A DNA stretch of 64,000 nucleotides, taken from the NCBI GenBank assembly GCA_963696625.1, contig CAVOKZ010000038.1, positions 62,001-126,000 of the forward strand. The letters run 5' to 3'. The translations under genes were made by a program, and so were the position numbers. The DNA comes from JAWVFN01 sp963696625. GTDB lineage: Bacteria > Actinomycetota > Thermoleophilia > Solirubrobacterales > 70-9. Below the pieces are notes generated by a model. The model was not told the DNA's origin and searched no databases. It worked only from the letters and a program-made list of their open reading frames with translations. Of this stretch, positions 33,269 through 41,821 are shown piece by piece. Each line of letters begins with the position of its first letter. Position 1 is the first letter of the stretch.

Positions 33269-34341
33269 ACCGATTCCTTGAACCACCTCGCGCCTGCACC
33301 CCAGCCCTCTCGTCGCAACAGTCGCTCCGTTTTCATCGCGTCGAGCTCGTTGCGGATCGTCTTCTCGCTGATTCCAGGGAGTGCCTGTTTGGCATCGCGA
33401 AAACGAAACGGGTCGTTGGCTGCGGTCTCGACCCAATGGCGGGCGCGGGCGCGTTTGCTCATCTTCGGGCCTCCGCGCTCGGCGGCGACGCGGTTTTCAA
33501 AGGCGTCATACGCGTCGCCCAAGATCGTGGTCAGGTAGCGGACCCAGCTCCAGATCTCATGCTCGCCGGTGAGCCAACCCTGTTGTGAGGTCTCGAGGGC
33601 TGTGTAGTAGCTGTTCTTCGTGTCGTAGATCAGCTGCTCAACGCTGATGTAGCGGGCAACACCGTAGTCGAGCCGCAGGAGCTCATGGGTGGTGGCCAGG
33701 CGGGCAACGCGTCCGTTGCCGTCTTCGAACGGGTGGATCGCAAGCAAGTCGACGATAAAAGCGGCCAGAACGACGAGCTTGTGAGCAACGGGCTTTTCGA
33801 TCGCGTACTCGTAAGCGCTGCAGAGGCTGACCATGCGGTCCTCGGTCTCTTGCCACGGAGGCGGCTGGAAGATCTTCCTTCGCGGGCCGCCGACGTCTTC
33901 GCGGCTCATGATCAGGTTGTCCTCGGTCTTCCAGTGACCGCCGTCGATCTCGGTGAACTTGAATAGCTGGCGATGCAGGGTCAGGAGGTCGAGAGGGCCG
34001 ATTACCGTCAACTCTTTCTGCTGCATCAACGCTTCGATCGCGTCGGCATAGCCGCCGAACTCCTGCTCGTCGCGGTCGCGGAATTTCGGCCGGTTCGGTT
34101 CGAGCAACCTGGCGGCGCGGCCAGGCTCGACTTCGACTCCCTCGATCGCCACGGACGCGCGAATCGACTCGACCCGGGTCTGGCGGGCGAGCTGCTGCAG
34201 GAGGGCCGGCAGCTGATTCTCGTAGAGCTCTTGGCGACCAGCCCCGACATCTACACGGCGCAGCAGCTCGCCGATTTCCGGAGGCATGCCGCCGAAGGTT
34301 CGCCCTGGATTGGTGAAGCTGTTGAATCTGGCAGAAGGCAT
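33265..34341 (-). CDS. Fic domain protein with N-terminal inhibitory motif and C-terminal winged helix
   Basis: 358 residues from ATG 34341. The active-site loop HPFEDGNGRVAR is intact, with the flap upstream and the inhibitory helix SVAIEGV ([S/T]xxxE[G/N]) before the domain, making it a class II, self-inhibited Fic AMP transferase. The C-terminal part (ALPGISEKTIRNELDAMKTERLLRREG) is a winged helix, so it probably binds its own operator: five copies of a CGAATAGTGGTA-like motif lie just upstream. GC is lower than in flanking genes, hinting at transfer. Confidence 0.9.
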   Translation of the reverse strand: MPSARFNSFTNPGRTFGGMPPEIGELLRRVDVGAGRQELYENQLPALLQQLARQTRVESIRASVAIEGVEVEPGRAARLLEPNRPKFRDRDEQEFGGYADAIEALMQQKELTVIGPLDLLTLHRQLFKFTEIDGGHWKTEDNLIMSREDVGGPRRKIFQPPPWQETEDRMVSLCSAYEYAIEKPVAHKLVVLAAFIVDLLAIHPFEDGNGRVARLATTHELLRLDYGVARYISVEQLIYDTKNSYYTALETSQQGWLTGEHEIWSWVRYLTTILGDAYDAFENRVAAERGGPKMSKRARARHWVETAANDPFRFRDAKQALPGISEKTIRNELDAMKTERLLRREGWGAGARWFKESV

Positions 34342-34343
34342 CT

Positions 34344-34471
34344 CGAATAGTGGTAATTTTCTTAGAGTACCACCAATTCTGGATGCGGATGCCACTATTC
34401 AAGCGTTGGCCGAATTAAAGGCAGAAATGCCCGCCGATACCACTATTCGCGGAGCGGCCTACCACTATTCG
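34344..34471. promoter_or_regulatory. iterated operator upstream of fic
   Basis: The 12-base motif TACCACTATTCG occurs at 34438-34449 and 34460-34471, with variants at 34368-34380 (TACCACCAATTCT) and 34391-34400 (GCCACTATTC), and once inverted at 34344-34355, ending three bases before the fic start codon. Four direct and one inverted copies in 128 bases suggest cooperative binding, most likely by the winged-helix part of Fic itself. Confidence 0.65.
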
Positions 34472-34493
34472 AGCTGATCGCGCCGGGCCGGCG

Positions 34494-34724
34494 TCAGCCG
34501 CTTTTGCGGATGCCGCGGTCCCGGTAGCGGCCGAGGATGTAGCCGATGATCAAACCGAGCAGCACGGCGATGATCAGCGCGAAGATCAGCGGCGCCGTCG
34601 TCGTCGCGAACAGGAACTTGATCTCGACTTCCTGCGAGTTGAGGACGATCAGCAGGATCGCGAGGATCCCCGCAATGAAGAGGACGACCTGGGTGAGGCG
34701 GCTCTGGGACTTCTCCTCCGGCAC
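34494..34724 (-). CDS. LapA (DUF1049) family small membrane protein
   Basis: 76 residues from GTG 34724, which is seven bases after TAGGGT; an upstream GTG at 34754 would add ten residues but would lie before the promoter hexamer. Two membrane segments are separated by SQEVEIKFLFATTTAPL, the LapA-domain pattern, and there is a basic end (GRYRDRGIRKSG). LapA-like proteins assist lipopolysaccharide assembly in Gram-negatives; in actinobacteria the role is unknown. Confidence 0.78.
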   Translation of the reverse strand: MPEEKSQSRLTQVVLFIAGILAILLIVLNSQEVEIKFLFATTTAPLIFALIIAVLLGLIIGYILGRYRDRGIRKSG

Positions 34725-34809
34725 GTCTGCGACCCTACCACCCGGAGCCGACACGCAGTGGTGACTTCTTGCGCGCCATCCGCGGCCGGCTCGTGCCTAG
34801 CGTCGCGGC

Positions 34810-35688
34810 ATGGTGCGCGGCAAGCAAGGGCAGGCGACGGTGGAGTGGGTGGGGTTGCTGGGGCTGGTCGGACTGATGCTCGCGATCACGCCGATGACGT
34901 TCGGCGCCCGGATCCCGGGGATCGCGATCGCCGCCTCGATTGCGGAGAAGCTGATCTGCGCCGCGCAGCTGGCGTCATGCTCGGACTCGGCCGACTCGCC
35001 GCTGGTCGGCGCCTACGGTGAGGACACGGCGATGCTGGTGCGCCGCTTTGCGCCGCAGCTCGACTACGAGCCCGGCTCGCGCGCGGTCCCGGTCGACTTC
35101 CGCAGTTGCCGTTCGCCCGCATGCGGGGACGGGCGCCCTTGGGGGCCGGTGTTCGCCACCGACGCCGGCGAGCCGGTGACTGCCTTCACCCACGTCGTGC
35201 GCAAGAACGGTGCGACCTACATCCAGTACTGGCTCTACTACGCGAACTCGGCCACCTTGCGCCGCGTACTCGGCTCACGCGGGTACCACGACGACGATTG
35301 GGAGGCGGTCGATGTGCGGATCGATCCCGGCGGGCGAGTCGAGACGCGAGCGAGCTCGCACCGCGGTCATGCCGGTGGGGGAGGGCCTCTCCACTGGGCT
35401 GCCGATATGGCCTGGACTCACCCGTCCGGCTGGAAGCGCGACCGCGGCAAGGTCACGATCGCCGGCGGCAGCCACGCGGGCAGCATCCCCTCGCGGCCCG
35501 GGTGGCTCGAGCGGCTCCAGGACAAGGTCGGCGGCGCCGGTCAGCCGGCGCGCTGGACGCCGAAGTCGCGCCTGCGGCTCGTCCCGATCGAGAAGCTGGC
35601 GCGCCCCTGCTCGCTGAAGGAGTTCGCGATCACGCCGCCCTGGTGCAAGCGGGTCTACTCCGACCCGGAATACGCCGGGACTGACTGA
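34810..35688 (+). CDS. prepilin-like secreted protein with Vps62/NPP1-like C-terminal domain
   Basis: 292 residues. The N-terminus MVRGKQGQATVEWVGLLGLVGLML has the class III (Flp/TadE-type) prepilin pattern: a short basic leader, glycine, Q, and Glu at +5 in a hydrophobic helix. The large remaining part is not a pilin; IQYWLYYANS followed by YHDDDWEAVDVRID resembles the YWxxY...DWExVxV core of Vps62-related and NPP1-type proteins. Six cysteines are seen. ATG 34810 is six bases after TAGCGT. Likely displayed on the cell surface. The domain match is by eye and tentative. Confidence 0.6.
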   Translation: MVRGKQGQATVEWVGLLGLVGLMLAITPMTFGARIPGIAIAASIAEKLICAAQLASCSDSADSPLVGAYGEDTAMLVRRFAPQLDYEPGSRAVPVDFRSCRSPACGDGRPWGPVFATDAGEPVTAFTHVVRKNGATYIQYWLYYANSATLRRVLGSRGYHDDDWEAVDVRIDPGGRVETRASSHRGHAGGGGPLHWAADMAWTHPSGWKRDRGKVTIAGGSHAGSIPSRPGWLERLQDKVGGAGQPARWTPKSRLRLVPIEKLARPCSLKEFAITPPWCKRVYSDPEYAGTD

Positions 35689-35693
35689 CCCGT

Positions 35694-36458
35694 CTACTTC
35701 GGCGGCATCCGCAGCGCCCCGTCCAACCTGATCGTCTCCCCGTTCAGCATCGGGTTGGCGACGATCTGGGTGACGAGCTCCGCGTACTCGGCCGGCCGGC
35801 CCAGCCTCGCGGGGAAGGGCACGCCTTCCCCGAGCGCCCGGCGCGCCTCCTCGGGCAGCGCGGCGAGCAGCGGTGTGTCGAAGAGGCCGGGGGCGATGGT
35901 GACGACGCGGATGCCGCGGCCGGCCATGTCGCGGGCGGCGGGGAGGGTCATGCCGACGATCCCGCCCTTCGAGGAGGCGTAGGCGATCTGGCCGATCTGG
36001 CCGTCGTAGGCGGCGATCGAGGCGGTGTTGACGCAGACGCCGCGCTCGCCGCCTTCGTCGGCGTCGTTTGCCGACATCGCGTTGGCGGAGAGGCGGAGGA
36101 CGTTGAAGGTGCCGACGAGGTTGACCTCGATCACGTTCTTGAAGATCTGCAGGTCGTGGGGACCCGACTTCGAGGCCGTGCGCTGGGCCCAGCCGATGCC
36201 GGCGCAGCAGACCGAGACCCGCAGCCCGCCGTCCTTCGCGGCGGCCTTCTCGACCGCGGCGAGAACCGGCTCCTCTTCGGTGACGTTGGCCTCGACGAAC
36301 TCGGCCCGCTCGAGCTCGCCCGCGAGCGCCTCGCCCTTCTGGGCATTGAGGTCGGCGATCACGACCGAGGCGCCGGCGTCATGCAGCCGCCGGGTCGTCG
36401 CTTCGCCGAGGCCGGAGGCCCCGCCTGCGACGAGCGTGCTTGCACCTTCGAGATCCAT
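35694..36458 (-). CDS. short-chain dehydrogenase, 3-hydroxyacyl-CoA dehydrogenase type 2-like
   Basis: 254 residues. TLVAGGASGLGEATTRRLHDAGA is the Rossmann motif (TGxxxGxG variant with AGGASGLG), then VCCAGIGWA (NAG-type), the catalytic serine in VNTASIAAYDGQIGQ, and YASSKGG (YxxxK). The late GLFDTPLLAALPEEARRALGEGVPFPARLG matches the human HSD17B10 class, which oxidises 3-hydroxyacyl-CoA and steroids with NAD. It ends six bases from the prepilin-like gene. Confidence 0.88.
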   Translation of the reverse strand: MDLEGASTLVAGGASGLGEATTRRLHDAGASVVIADLNAQKGEALAGELERAEFVEANVTEEEPVLAAVEKAAAKDGGLRVSVCCAGIGWAQRTASKSGPHDLQIFKNVIEVNLVGTFNVLRLSANAMSANDADEGGERGVCVNTASIAAYDGQIGQIAYASSKGGIVGMTLPAARDMAGRGIRVVTIAPGLFDTPLLAALPEEARRALGEGVPFPARLGRPAEYAELVTQIVANPMLNGETIRLDGALRMPPK

Positions 36459-36576
36459 CGGCGCGGGAGCTTATCGTTGCGGGTCCAATCGGCCGGGCCC
36501 GAAACGTTGTTTGGCGAGGAGGCCCCCTCGGTACCCTTCATCAATCACTCCCGAGGTCCGGACCGGTCCAGGCACG

Positions 36577-37764
36577 TTGAAGGAGGGAATCGCCGAGCGG
36601 CTCGCCGACGCTCGCGAGATGACGCTCCGCCTGATCGAGCCGCTCAGCGAGGAGCAGCTCAACCGCGTCTACTCGCCGATCCTCAGCCCGCTGATCTGGG
36701 ACCTGGGCCACATCGCCAACTTCGAGGAGCTCTGGCTGGTTCGCCAGATCGGCGGCCGCGACCCGCTGCACGGCGAGCTCGGCGAGCTCTACGACGCGAT
36801 CGAGCAGCCGCGCAAGATCCGCGGCGAGCTGCCGATCCTCAAGGGCGACGAGGTCCGCCCCTATCTGGAGGGTGTCCGCGAGCGCACGCTCGAGGTGCTC
36901 GAGCAGATCGACATCTCCGAGGACGACGAGGACCGCCTGCTCCGCGACGGCTTCGTCTACGAGATGATCCTCGCCCACGAGCACCAGCACAACGAGACGA
37001 TGCTGCAGCTGCTGATGCTGGTCTCCGACTACGAGCCGGTCGAGGTGGTGCCGCCCGACCAGAACGCGCCCGACGGTCCCGAGATGGTCGAGGTCCCCGG
37101 CGGGACCTATGAGATCGGCGCGCCGGAGGCGGGCTTCGCCTACGACAACGAGCGCCCGCGCCACGAAGTCGAGGTCGCGCCCTTCGCGATCGACCGCACC
37201 CCGGTCACCAACGCCGCCTGGATCGAGTTCATCGACGACACCGGCGCCGACGTCCCGATGTACTGGGAGCGCGCCGGCGACGGTTGGGTCCGCAACGCGA
37301 TGGGCCGCCGCGAGCCGGTCGATCCGACCCTGCCGGTCATCCACATCTCCTGGCACGAGGCCGATGCCTTTGCCAAGTGGGCCGGCAAGCGCCTGCCGAC
37401 CGAGTTCGAGTGGGAGGCGGCGGCGACCGGCGCCGACCGCGCGCACGCCAACCTCGACCTGCTCTCGTTCGGGCCGGCCCCCGCCGGTGCATATGCCGAC
37501 GCCCCGTCCGAGTGCGGCGCCGTGCAGATGCTCGGCGACGTCTGGGAGTGGACATCGAGCGACTTCACCGCCTATCCCGGCTTCGAGGCCTTCCCCTACC
37601 CGGAGTACTCGCAGGTCTTCTTCGGCACCGACTACAAGGTCCTGCGCGGAGGCGCCTGGTCGGCGCGCCGCAGCGTGATCCGCAACTCGTTCCGCAACTG
37701 GGACCACCCCGAGCGCCGCCAGATCTTCGCCGGGCTGCGCTGCGCCAAGGACATCGATCCGTAA
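36577..37764 (+). CDS. egtB: ergothioneine biosynthesis protein EgtB (sulfoxide synthase)
   Basis: 395 residues from TTG 36577. The DinB-like N-terminal domain gives the three iron-binding histidines: WDLGHIANFEELW and HEHQHNETML. The C-terminal formylglycine-generating-enzyme-type domain includes VEVPGGTYEIGAP, LPTEFEWEAAA, and GDVWEWTSSDF ... LRGGAWS. EgtB joins trimethylhistidine (hercynine) with cysteine or gamma-glutamylcysteine using oxygen. EgtD follows, giving the two-gene core of the pathway; egtA, egtC and egtE are not in the window. Confidence 0.93.
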   Translation: MKEGIAERLADAREMTLRLIEPLSEEQLNRVYSPILSPLIWDLGHIANFEELWLVRQIGGRDPLHGELGELYDAIEQPRKIRGELPILKGDEVRPYLEGVRERTLEVLEQIDISEDDEDRLLRDGFVYEMILAHEHQHNETMLQLLMLVSDYEPVEVVPPDQNAPDGPEMVEVPGGTYEIGAPEAGFAYDNERPRHEVEVAPFAIDRTPVTNAAWIEFIDDTGADVPMYWERAGDGWVRNAMGRREPVDPTLPVIHISWHEADAFAKWAGKRLPTEFEWEAAATGADRAHANLDLLSFGPAPAGAYADAPSECGAVQMLGDVWEWTSSDFTAYPGFEAFPYPEYSQVFFGTDYKVLRGGAWSARRSVIRNSFRNWDHPERRQIFAGLRCAKDIDP

Positions 37765-37876
37765 CGCCGGCGCCCACGTAGAGACGACTGAAGACCCCAT
37801 CGAGCCCTCCTCCTCCACAACTCCAGACCAGGTCACGGTCGACGTCCATCTGCCGCCCGGCGGTCCGCTGTCGGGC

Positions 37877-38800
37877 ATGGCTGCCGACGTCCGCGCCGGG
37901 CTGAGCCGGCCGTTCAAGGAGCTCTCGCCGCGCTACTTCTACGACGAGCGGGGCTCGCTGCTGTTCGAGCAGATCACCGAGCTGCCCGAGTACTATCCGA
38001 CCCGCTGTGAGCGGGAGATCCTGGTCGAGCAGGCGATGGCGATCTGCACGGCGGCGAACAACCCGGCGACCCTGATCGAGCTCGGCTCGGGCTCTGCCTC
38101 GAAGACCCGGGTCCTGCTCGACGCGATGCAGTCGGTCGGCTGCCTCGAGACCTACGTCCCGGTCGACATCTCCGAGGAGATCACCCGCGAGACGGCCGAG
38201 AGGGTCGCCTCCGAGTACGACGGGATCAACGTCCGCGGCCTCGTCTGCGACTTCGAGCTCGACCTCGAGCGCATCGAGGCCGGCGGGCCGCGCGTGATCG
38301 CGCTGCTCGGCGGCACGATCGGCAACTTCGCCCCCCAGCAGCGGGCCGGCTTCCTGCGCCGGATCGCCAACCTGCTCGACCCCGACGACCGCTTCCTGCT
38401 CGGCACCGACCTGGTCAAGGACCGGGCGACACTCGAGGCGGCCTACAACGACTCGGCCGGGGTCACCGCCGACTTCAACAAGAACGTGCTCGCTGTCCTC
38501 AACCGCGAGCTCCATGCCGATTTCGACCTCGACGCCTTCGAGCACGTCGCCCGCTGGGATCCCGAGAACCTCTGGATCGACATCCGGCTGCGGTCGCTGA
38601 CCAACCAGGTCGTCAACGTCCGCGCCCTCGACATGCAGGCCCCCTTCTCGGCCGGCGAGGAGATGCGCACCGAGATCTCGACCAAGTACGCGCGCCCCGG
38701 CCTCGAGGGCATCTACGCCGAAGCCGGCCTCGAGCTCACCGACTGGTTCACCGACTCAGAAGGCCTCTTCGGCCTCAGCCTCGCCCGCGCCGCTCCCTAG
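37877..38800 (+). CDS. egtD: L-histidine N-alpha-methyltransferase EgtD
   Basis: 307 residues from ATG 37877. DVRAGLSRPFKELSPRYFYDERGSLLF and QITELPEYYPTRCE are the EgtD/DUF2260 hallmarks, with SAM fold LIELGSGSASKTRVLLDAM. It trimethylates histidine to hercynine, the EgtB substrate. The conserved-looking stretch VTVDVHLPPGG before this ATG has no ATG/GTG/TTG upstream; an ATC at 37799 would include it (333 residues, closer to the family length). Its TAG stop is the first part of the repeat element at 38797. Confidence 0.93.
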   Translation: MAADVRAGLSRPFKELSPRYFYDERGSLLFEQITELPEYYPTRCEREILVEQAMAICTAANNPATLIELGSGSASKTRVLLDAMQSVGCLETYVPVDISEEITRETAERVASEYDGINVRGLVCDFELDLERIEAGGPRVIALLGGTIGNFAPQQRAGFLRRIANLLDPDDRFLLGTDLVKDRATLEAAYNDSAGVTADFNKNVLAVLNRELHADFDLDAFEHVARWDPENLWIDIRLRSLTNQVVNVRALDMQAPFSAGEEMRTEISTKYARPGLEGIYAEAGLELTDWFTDSEGLFGLSLARAAP

Positions 38801-38928
38801 CTTTGGTTCCTCACCACGGCTCGAGCCCCCGAGCCGCCAAACCGCTGCGAGCGAAAGCGCCCCGGCGAGCTGATCAACGTCAACTCGGCTCGCCGAGCTG
38901 GAACAACGCGTTGGGTGACAACACCTAG
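38797..38928. repeat. CTAG-bounded fold-back element, family B, long copy
   Basis: 132 bases from CTAGCTTTGGTTCCTCACC to GGGTGACAACACCTAG, lying exactly between the convergent egtD and MMPL genes. The left CTAG holds the egtD TAG stop and the right CTAG holds the MMPL stop on the other strand. Inner stems include CGGCTCG/CGAGCCG and GGCGAGC/GCTCGCC. The short copy at 41818-41875 shares both ends. It may serve as a two-way terminator. Confidence 0.82.
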
Positions 38929-41093
38929 GTCTCCGCGGTCTTGGGCTCGACCGGCGGGTCCACGTTCTTGACCAGGTGGCCCTCCAGCGAGACGTTCGGG
39001 ATGACGCGGCCGAGCCAGTCCGGCATCCACCAGGCGCGTTCGCCCAGCAGGTGGACGACGGCGGGGGTGATGACCAGGCGCACGACGATCACGTCGATCA
39101 GGATCGCGAGGCCGAGCCCTAGGCCGAACATCTTCTGGATCACGTCGTCGCTGGTGACGAAGGCCAGGAAGACCGAGGCCATGATCAGACCGGCGAACAG
39201 GACCACCTTGCCGATCCGGGCGAGGCCGTGGACGACGCTGTCGCGGGGCGAGTCGCCGTGGTTGTACGCCTCGTGGATGCGCGAAAGCAGGAAGACGTTG
39301 TAGTCCATGCTCAGCCCGAAGAGGATCGCGAACATCATCACGGGCACGAACGAGACGATCGGGACGCCCGTGTCGACCCCGAGGAGGCTTGCGCCGATGC
39401 CCTCCTGGAAGACCGCGGTGACGACGCCGTAGGCGGCGCCGATCGAGAGCAGGTTGAACGCGGCGGAGGCGAGCGGGATCCAGAAGGAGCGGAAGGCCGC
39501 CATCAGCAGCAGCACGGAGAGCCCGATGACGACGCCGATGAAGAGGGGGAGGCGGCTCGCGACCTTGTCGGAGAAGTCCTCGAACGAGGCGGTGTTGCCG
39601 CCGACGTAGGCCTGGAGGCCGGTGCCGGCGACCGCCTCGGGGATCACGTCGCCGCGCAGCCGCCCCAGCAGGTCGCTGGTGCGCTCGTCCTGCGGCGAGG
39701 TCTCCGGGACGGCGAAGATCGTCGCCATCTCGCCGTCCTCGCTGACCATCGCGTCCTCGGCTGACTTCACCCCGTCGGCGCCGCGGATGGCGGCGGTCAG
39801 CTCGCCGAGCTGGCGATCGTCGGCGCCGCCGTCGGGCAGGTCGACCGCGATCAGGAACGGGCCGTTCGAGCCCGGCCCGAACGCCTCGCTCAGCTTGTCG
39901 TACGCGATGCGCTGGGTCTGGTCCTCGGTCTGGTTGCCGTCGTCGGGCTGGCCGAGGCGCATCTGGGTGACGGGGGAGGCGAAGACGAGCAGCACGAGGA
40001 CCGCGCCGCCGATCGAGAGCCAGGGCCGCCGGGTGATGAAGCCGCCCCAGCGGGTGAGGACCGGCGAGGGACGCACGGCGGAGGCGGACTTGGGCCGCAG
40101 CCAGCGCGCGAACGTGCCGATCATGATCGGCAGGATCGTCAGCGCCGACACGACGACCGCCGCGACGCCGATCGCCGCGCCGATGCCCATGCGGCCGATC
40201 AGCGGGATCCCGACGACGAGCAGGCCGGCGATCGCGACCATCACGATCAGCCCGGCGGCGACGACGGAGGCGCCTGCGGTTGCGGCTGCCTTCCCGGCGG
40301 CATCGCGCAGCGAGTCCCCGGCCGCCTCCTGCTCTCGGAACCTGGCGAGGATCAGAAGCGCGTAGTCGATTCCGGCTCCGAGGCCGAGCATCACGGCGAT
40401 CGTCCCGGCGAACTCCGGGAGGCCCAGGGGCTGGGAGAGGGCCGCGATCAGGAGCTGCCCCACCATGACGCCGAGCAGCGCGCCGATCAGGGTTGCGCCC
40501 ATTGCGGCCTTCGAGCGGAAGAGGACCGTCAGCAGGATGATCGCCAGGGCGACGCCGATCAGCTCGCCCACCGGTGCGTCCTGCTGCTGGGCGATGTCGA
40601 CGATGATGCCGCGCATGGAGACGTCGACCCCGCCGTCCTCGGCCCTCAGGGCTGCTTCTTCGAGGGCCTCGCCGTCCTCCTTCTCGATGTCCTTGATCTC
40701 GGTGTCGTAGCGGACGTCGGAGGAGGCGACGCGGCCGTCGTCGGAGATCAAGCCCCCGGCCGCGAATGGGTCGGCGACGTCGGCGACGCCCGGCAGGGTC
40801 CGGATCTCGTCCAGCGCGCCGTCGATGGCGCCACGGGCGGCGGGCGCCTCGAGGCTGCCGTCGTCGACGCTGAAGACGACGGTCGCGTCGGCCCCGGCGA
40901 GCACGGGGCTGTGGGCCCGGAAGAGGTCGATCGCCTCCTGGGCCTCGGTCCCCGGTATCTCGAAGTCGTCGGGAGCGGGCTCGCCGGCGCTCGCGAGCGC
41001 GCCCAGCGCCACGATCACGGCGATCGCGACGACCAGGCTGCGCTTCCAGTGCTGGGTGAGGTTGCGGGCGAGTCGTGCGAGGAGCTCGGGCAT
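38925..41093 (-). CDS. MMPL/RND family transporter
   Basis: 722 residues from ATG 41093, seven bases after TACCCT. Two halves, each with one membrane segment, a large outside domain (about residues 35-165 and 390-510), and five to six further segments; GIDYALLILARFREQ and GLSMDYNVFLLSRIHEAYNHG are the paired TM4-like motifs of the family, with the proton-relay DY pairs. MMPL proteins export lipids or drugs by proton motive force. Divergent from a TetR gene with a perfect inverted repeat between them. Confidence 0.9.
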   Translation of the reverse strand: MPELLARLARNLTQHWKRSLVVAIAVIVALGALASAGEPAPDDFEIPGTEAQEAIDLFRAHSPVLAGADATVVFSVDDGSLEAPAARGAIDGALDEIRTLPGVADVADPFAAGGLISDDGRVASSDVRYDTEIKDIEKEDGEALEEAALRAEDGGVDVSMRGIIVDIAQQQDAPVGELIGVALAIILLTVLFRSKAAMGATLIGALLGVMVGQLLIAALSQPLGLPEFAGTIAVMLGLGAGIDYALLILARFREQEAAGDSLRDAAGKAAATAGASVVAAGLIVMVAIAGLLVVGIPLIGRMGIGAAIGVAAVVVSALTILPIMIGTFARWLRPKSASAVRPSPVLTRWGGFITRRPWLSIGGAVLVLLVFASPVTQMRLGQPDDGNQTEDQTQRIAYDKLSEAFGPGSNGPFLIAVDLPDGGADDRQLGELTAAIRGADGVKSAEDAMVSEDGEMATIFAVPETSPQDERTSDLLGRLRGDVIPEAVAGTGLQAYVGGNTASFEDFSDKVASRLPLFIGVVIGLSVLLLMAAFRSFWIPLASAAFNLLSIGAAYGVVTAVFQEGIGASLLGVDTGVPIVSFVPVMMFAILFGLSMDYNVFLLSRIHEAYNHGDSPRDSVVHGLARIGKVVLFAGLIMASVFLAFVTSDDVIQKMFGLGLGLAILIDVIVVRLVITPAVVHLLGERAWWMPDWLGRVIPNVSLEGHLVKNVDPPVEPKTAET

Positions 41094-41113
41094 GCGAGCG
41101 AGGGTAGCGCACA

Positions 41114-41148
41114 CGCTGCAAGTTCACACTCAGCGCAAACTTGCAGCG
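41114..41148. promoter_or_regulatory. perfect inverted repeat, probable TetR operator
   Basis: CGCTGCAAGTT at 41114-41124 and AACTTGCAGCG at 41138-41148 are an exact 11-base inverted repeat separated by 13 bases. It lies between the -10 hexamers of the two divergent genes (TACCCT for MMPL on the minus strand at 41101-41106; TAGACT for tetR at 41165-41170) and covers the -35 regions of both. Confidence 0.75.
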
Positions 41149-41176
41149 ACTGTTACAAAGAGGCTAGACTCGCCCC

Positions 41177-41821
41177 GTGAGCGAGCAGCAGACCGACATC
41201 CCCGCGACCGAGCAACCAAGTGGCCTGCGGGAGCGCAAGAAGGCGGAGACGCGCGAGCGGATCGTCGCAGCCGCACTCGATCTGTTCGCGTCGCAGGGCT
41301 TCGAGGAGACGACCGTCGCGCAGATCGCCGAGGCCGCCGACATCTCGCCGCGCACGTTCTTCGGCTACTTCCCGAGCAAGGACGCGGTGGTCTTCCACGA
41401 CACGGAGGAGCTGCTCGGCGCCCTGCGGGAACGGCTGAGCTCGCGGAAGAGCGGCGAGGACGCCTTCGACGCGATGCGGGCCTGGATACTGGAGCGCGAC
41501 GCCGAGGGGCGGTTCGACAAGCCGCACGAGCAGCTTCGCTACCGGCTCACGCGGGAGGTCCCCGCCCTGACCGCCCACGATCGTGCCGTGGCGGCCGAGT
41601 TCGAGGCGACCCTGGCGCAGGCGGTGGCCGAGGACCTCGATGTCGAGTCCGACTCCCTGCAGCCGCACCTCGTCGCCGCCGCGGCGGTCGCGGCGCTGGA
41701 CGCGGTCAGCACCCGCCACCACGAGCAGGCCGAGCCGACGCCGGGTGACGCCGAGGAGGTGCTGGCTGAAGCACTGGCCTTCCTCGGCGGAGGGTTGCGG
41801 GCCCTGCGCCGGCTGCCCTAG
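41177..41821 (+). CDS. TetR family transcriptional regulator
   Basis: 214 residues. The N-terminal helix-turn-helix is typical: RIVAAALDLFASQGFEETTVAQIAEAADISPRTFFGYFPSKDAVVF. The C-terminal ligand domain is all helical and not assigned. GTG 41177 follows TAGACT by six bases (leaderless). It most likely represses the divergent MMPL exporter and itself from the palindrome at 41114. Its TAG stop belongs to the repeat at 41818. Confidence 0.92.
   Translation: MSEQQTDIPATEQPSGLRERKKAETRERIVAAALDLFASQGFEETTVAQIAEAADISPRTFFGYFPSKDAVVFHDTEELLGALRERLSSRKSGEDAFDAMRAWILERDAEGRFDKPHEQLRYRLTREVPALTAHDRAVAAEFEATLAQAVAEDLDVESDSLQPHLVAAAAVAALDAVSTRHHEQAEPTPGDAEEVLAEALAFLGGGLRALRRLP

Noticed and set aside
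31514..33436. 640-residue minus-strand open frame opposite pntB
   Set aside because: Low-complexity Asp/His/Arg-rich shadow of the pntAB-pntB coding strand.
34286..34477. 63-residue open frame on the plus strand over the fic upstream region, as a possible antitoxin
   Set aside because: It overlaps the repeated operator motif, overlaps the N-terminal coding part of fic in antisense, has no ribosome site, and Fic already carries its own inhibitory helix.
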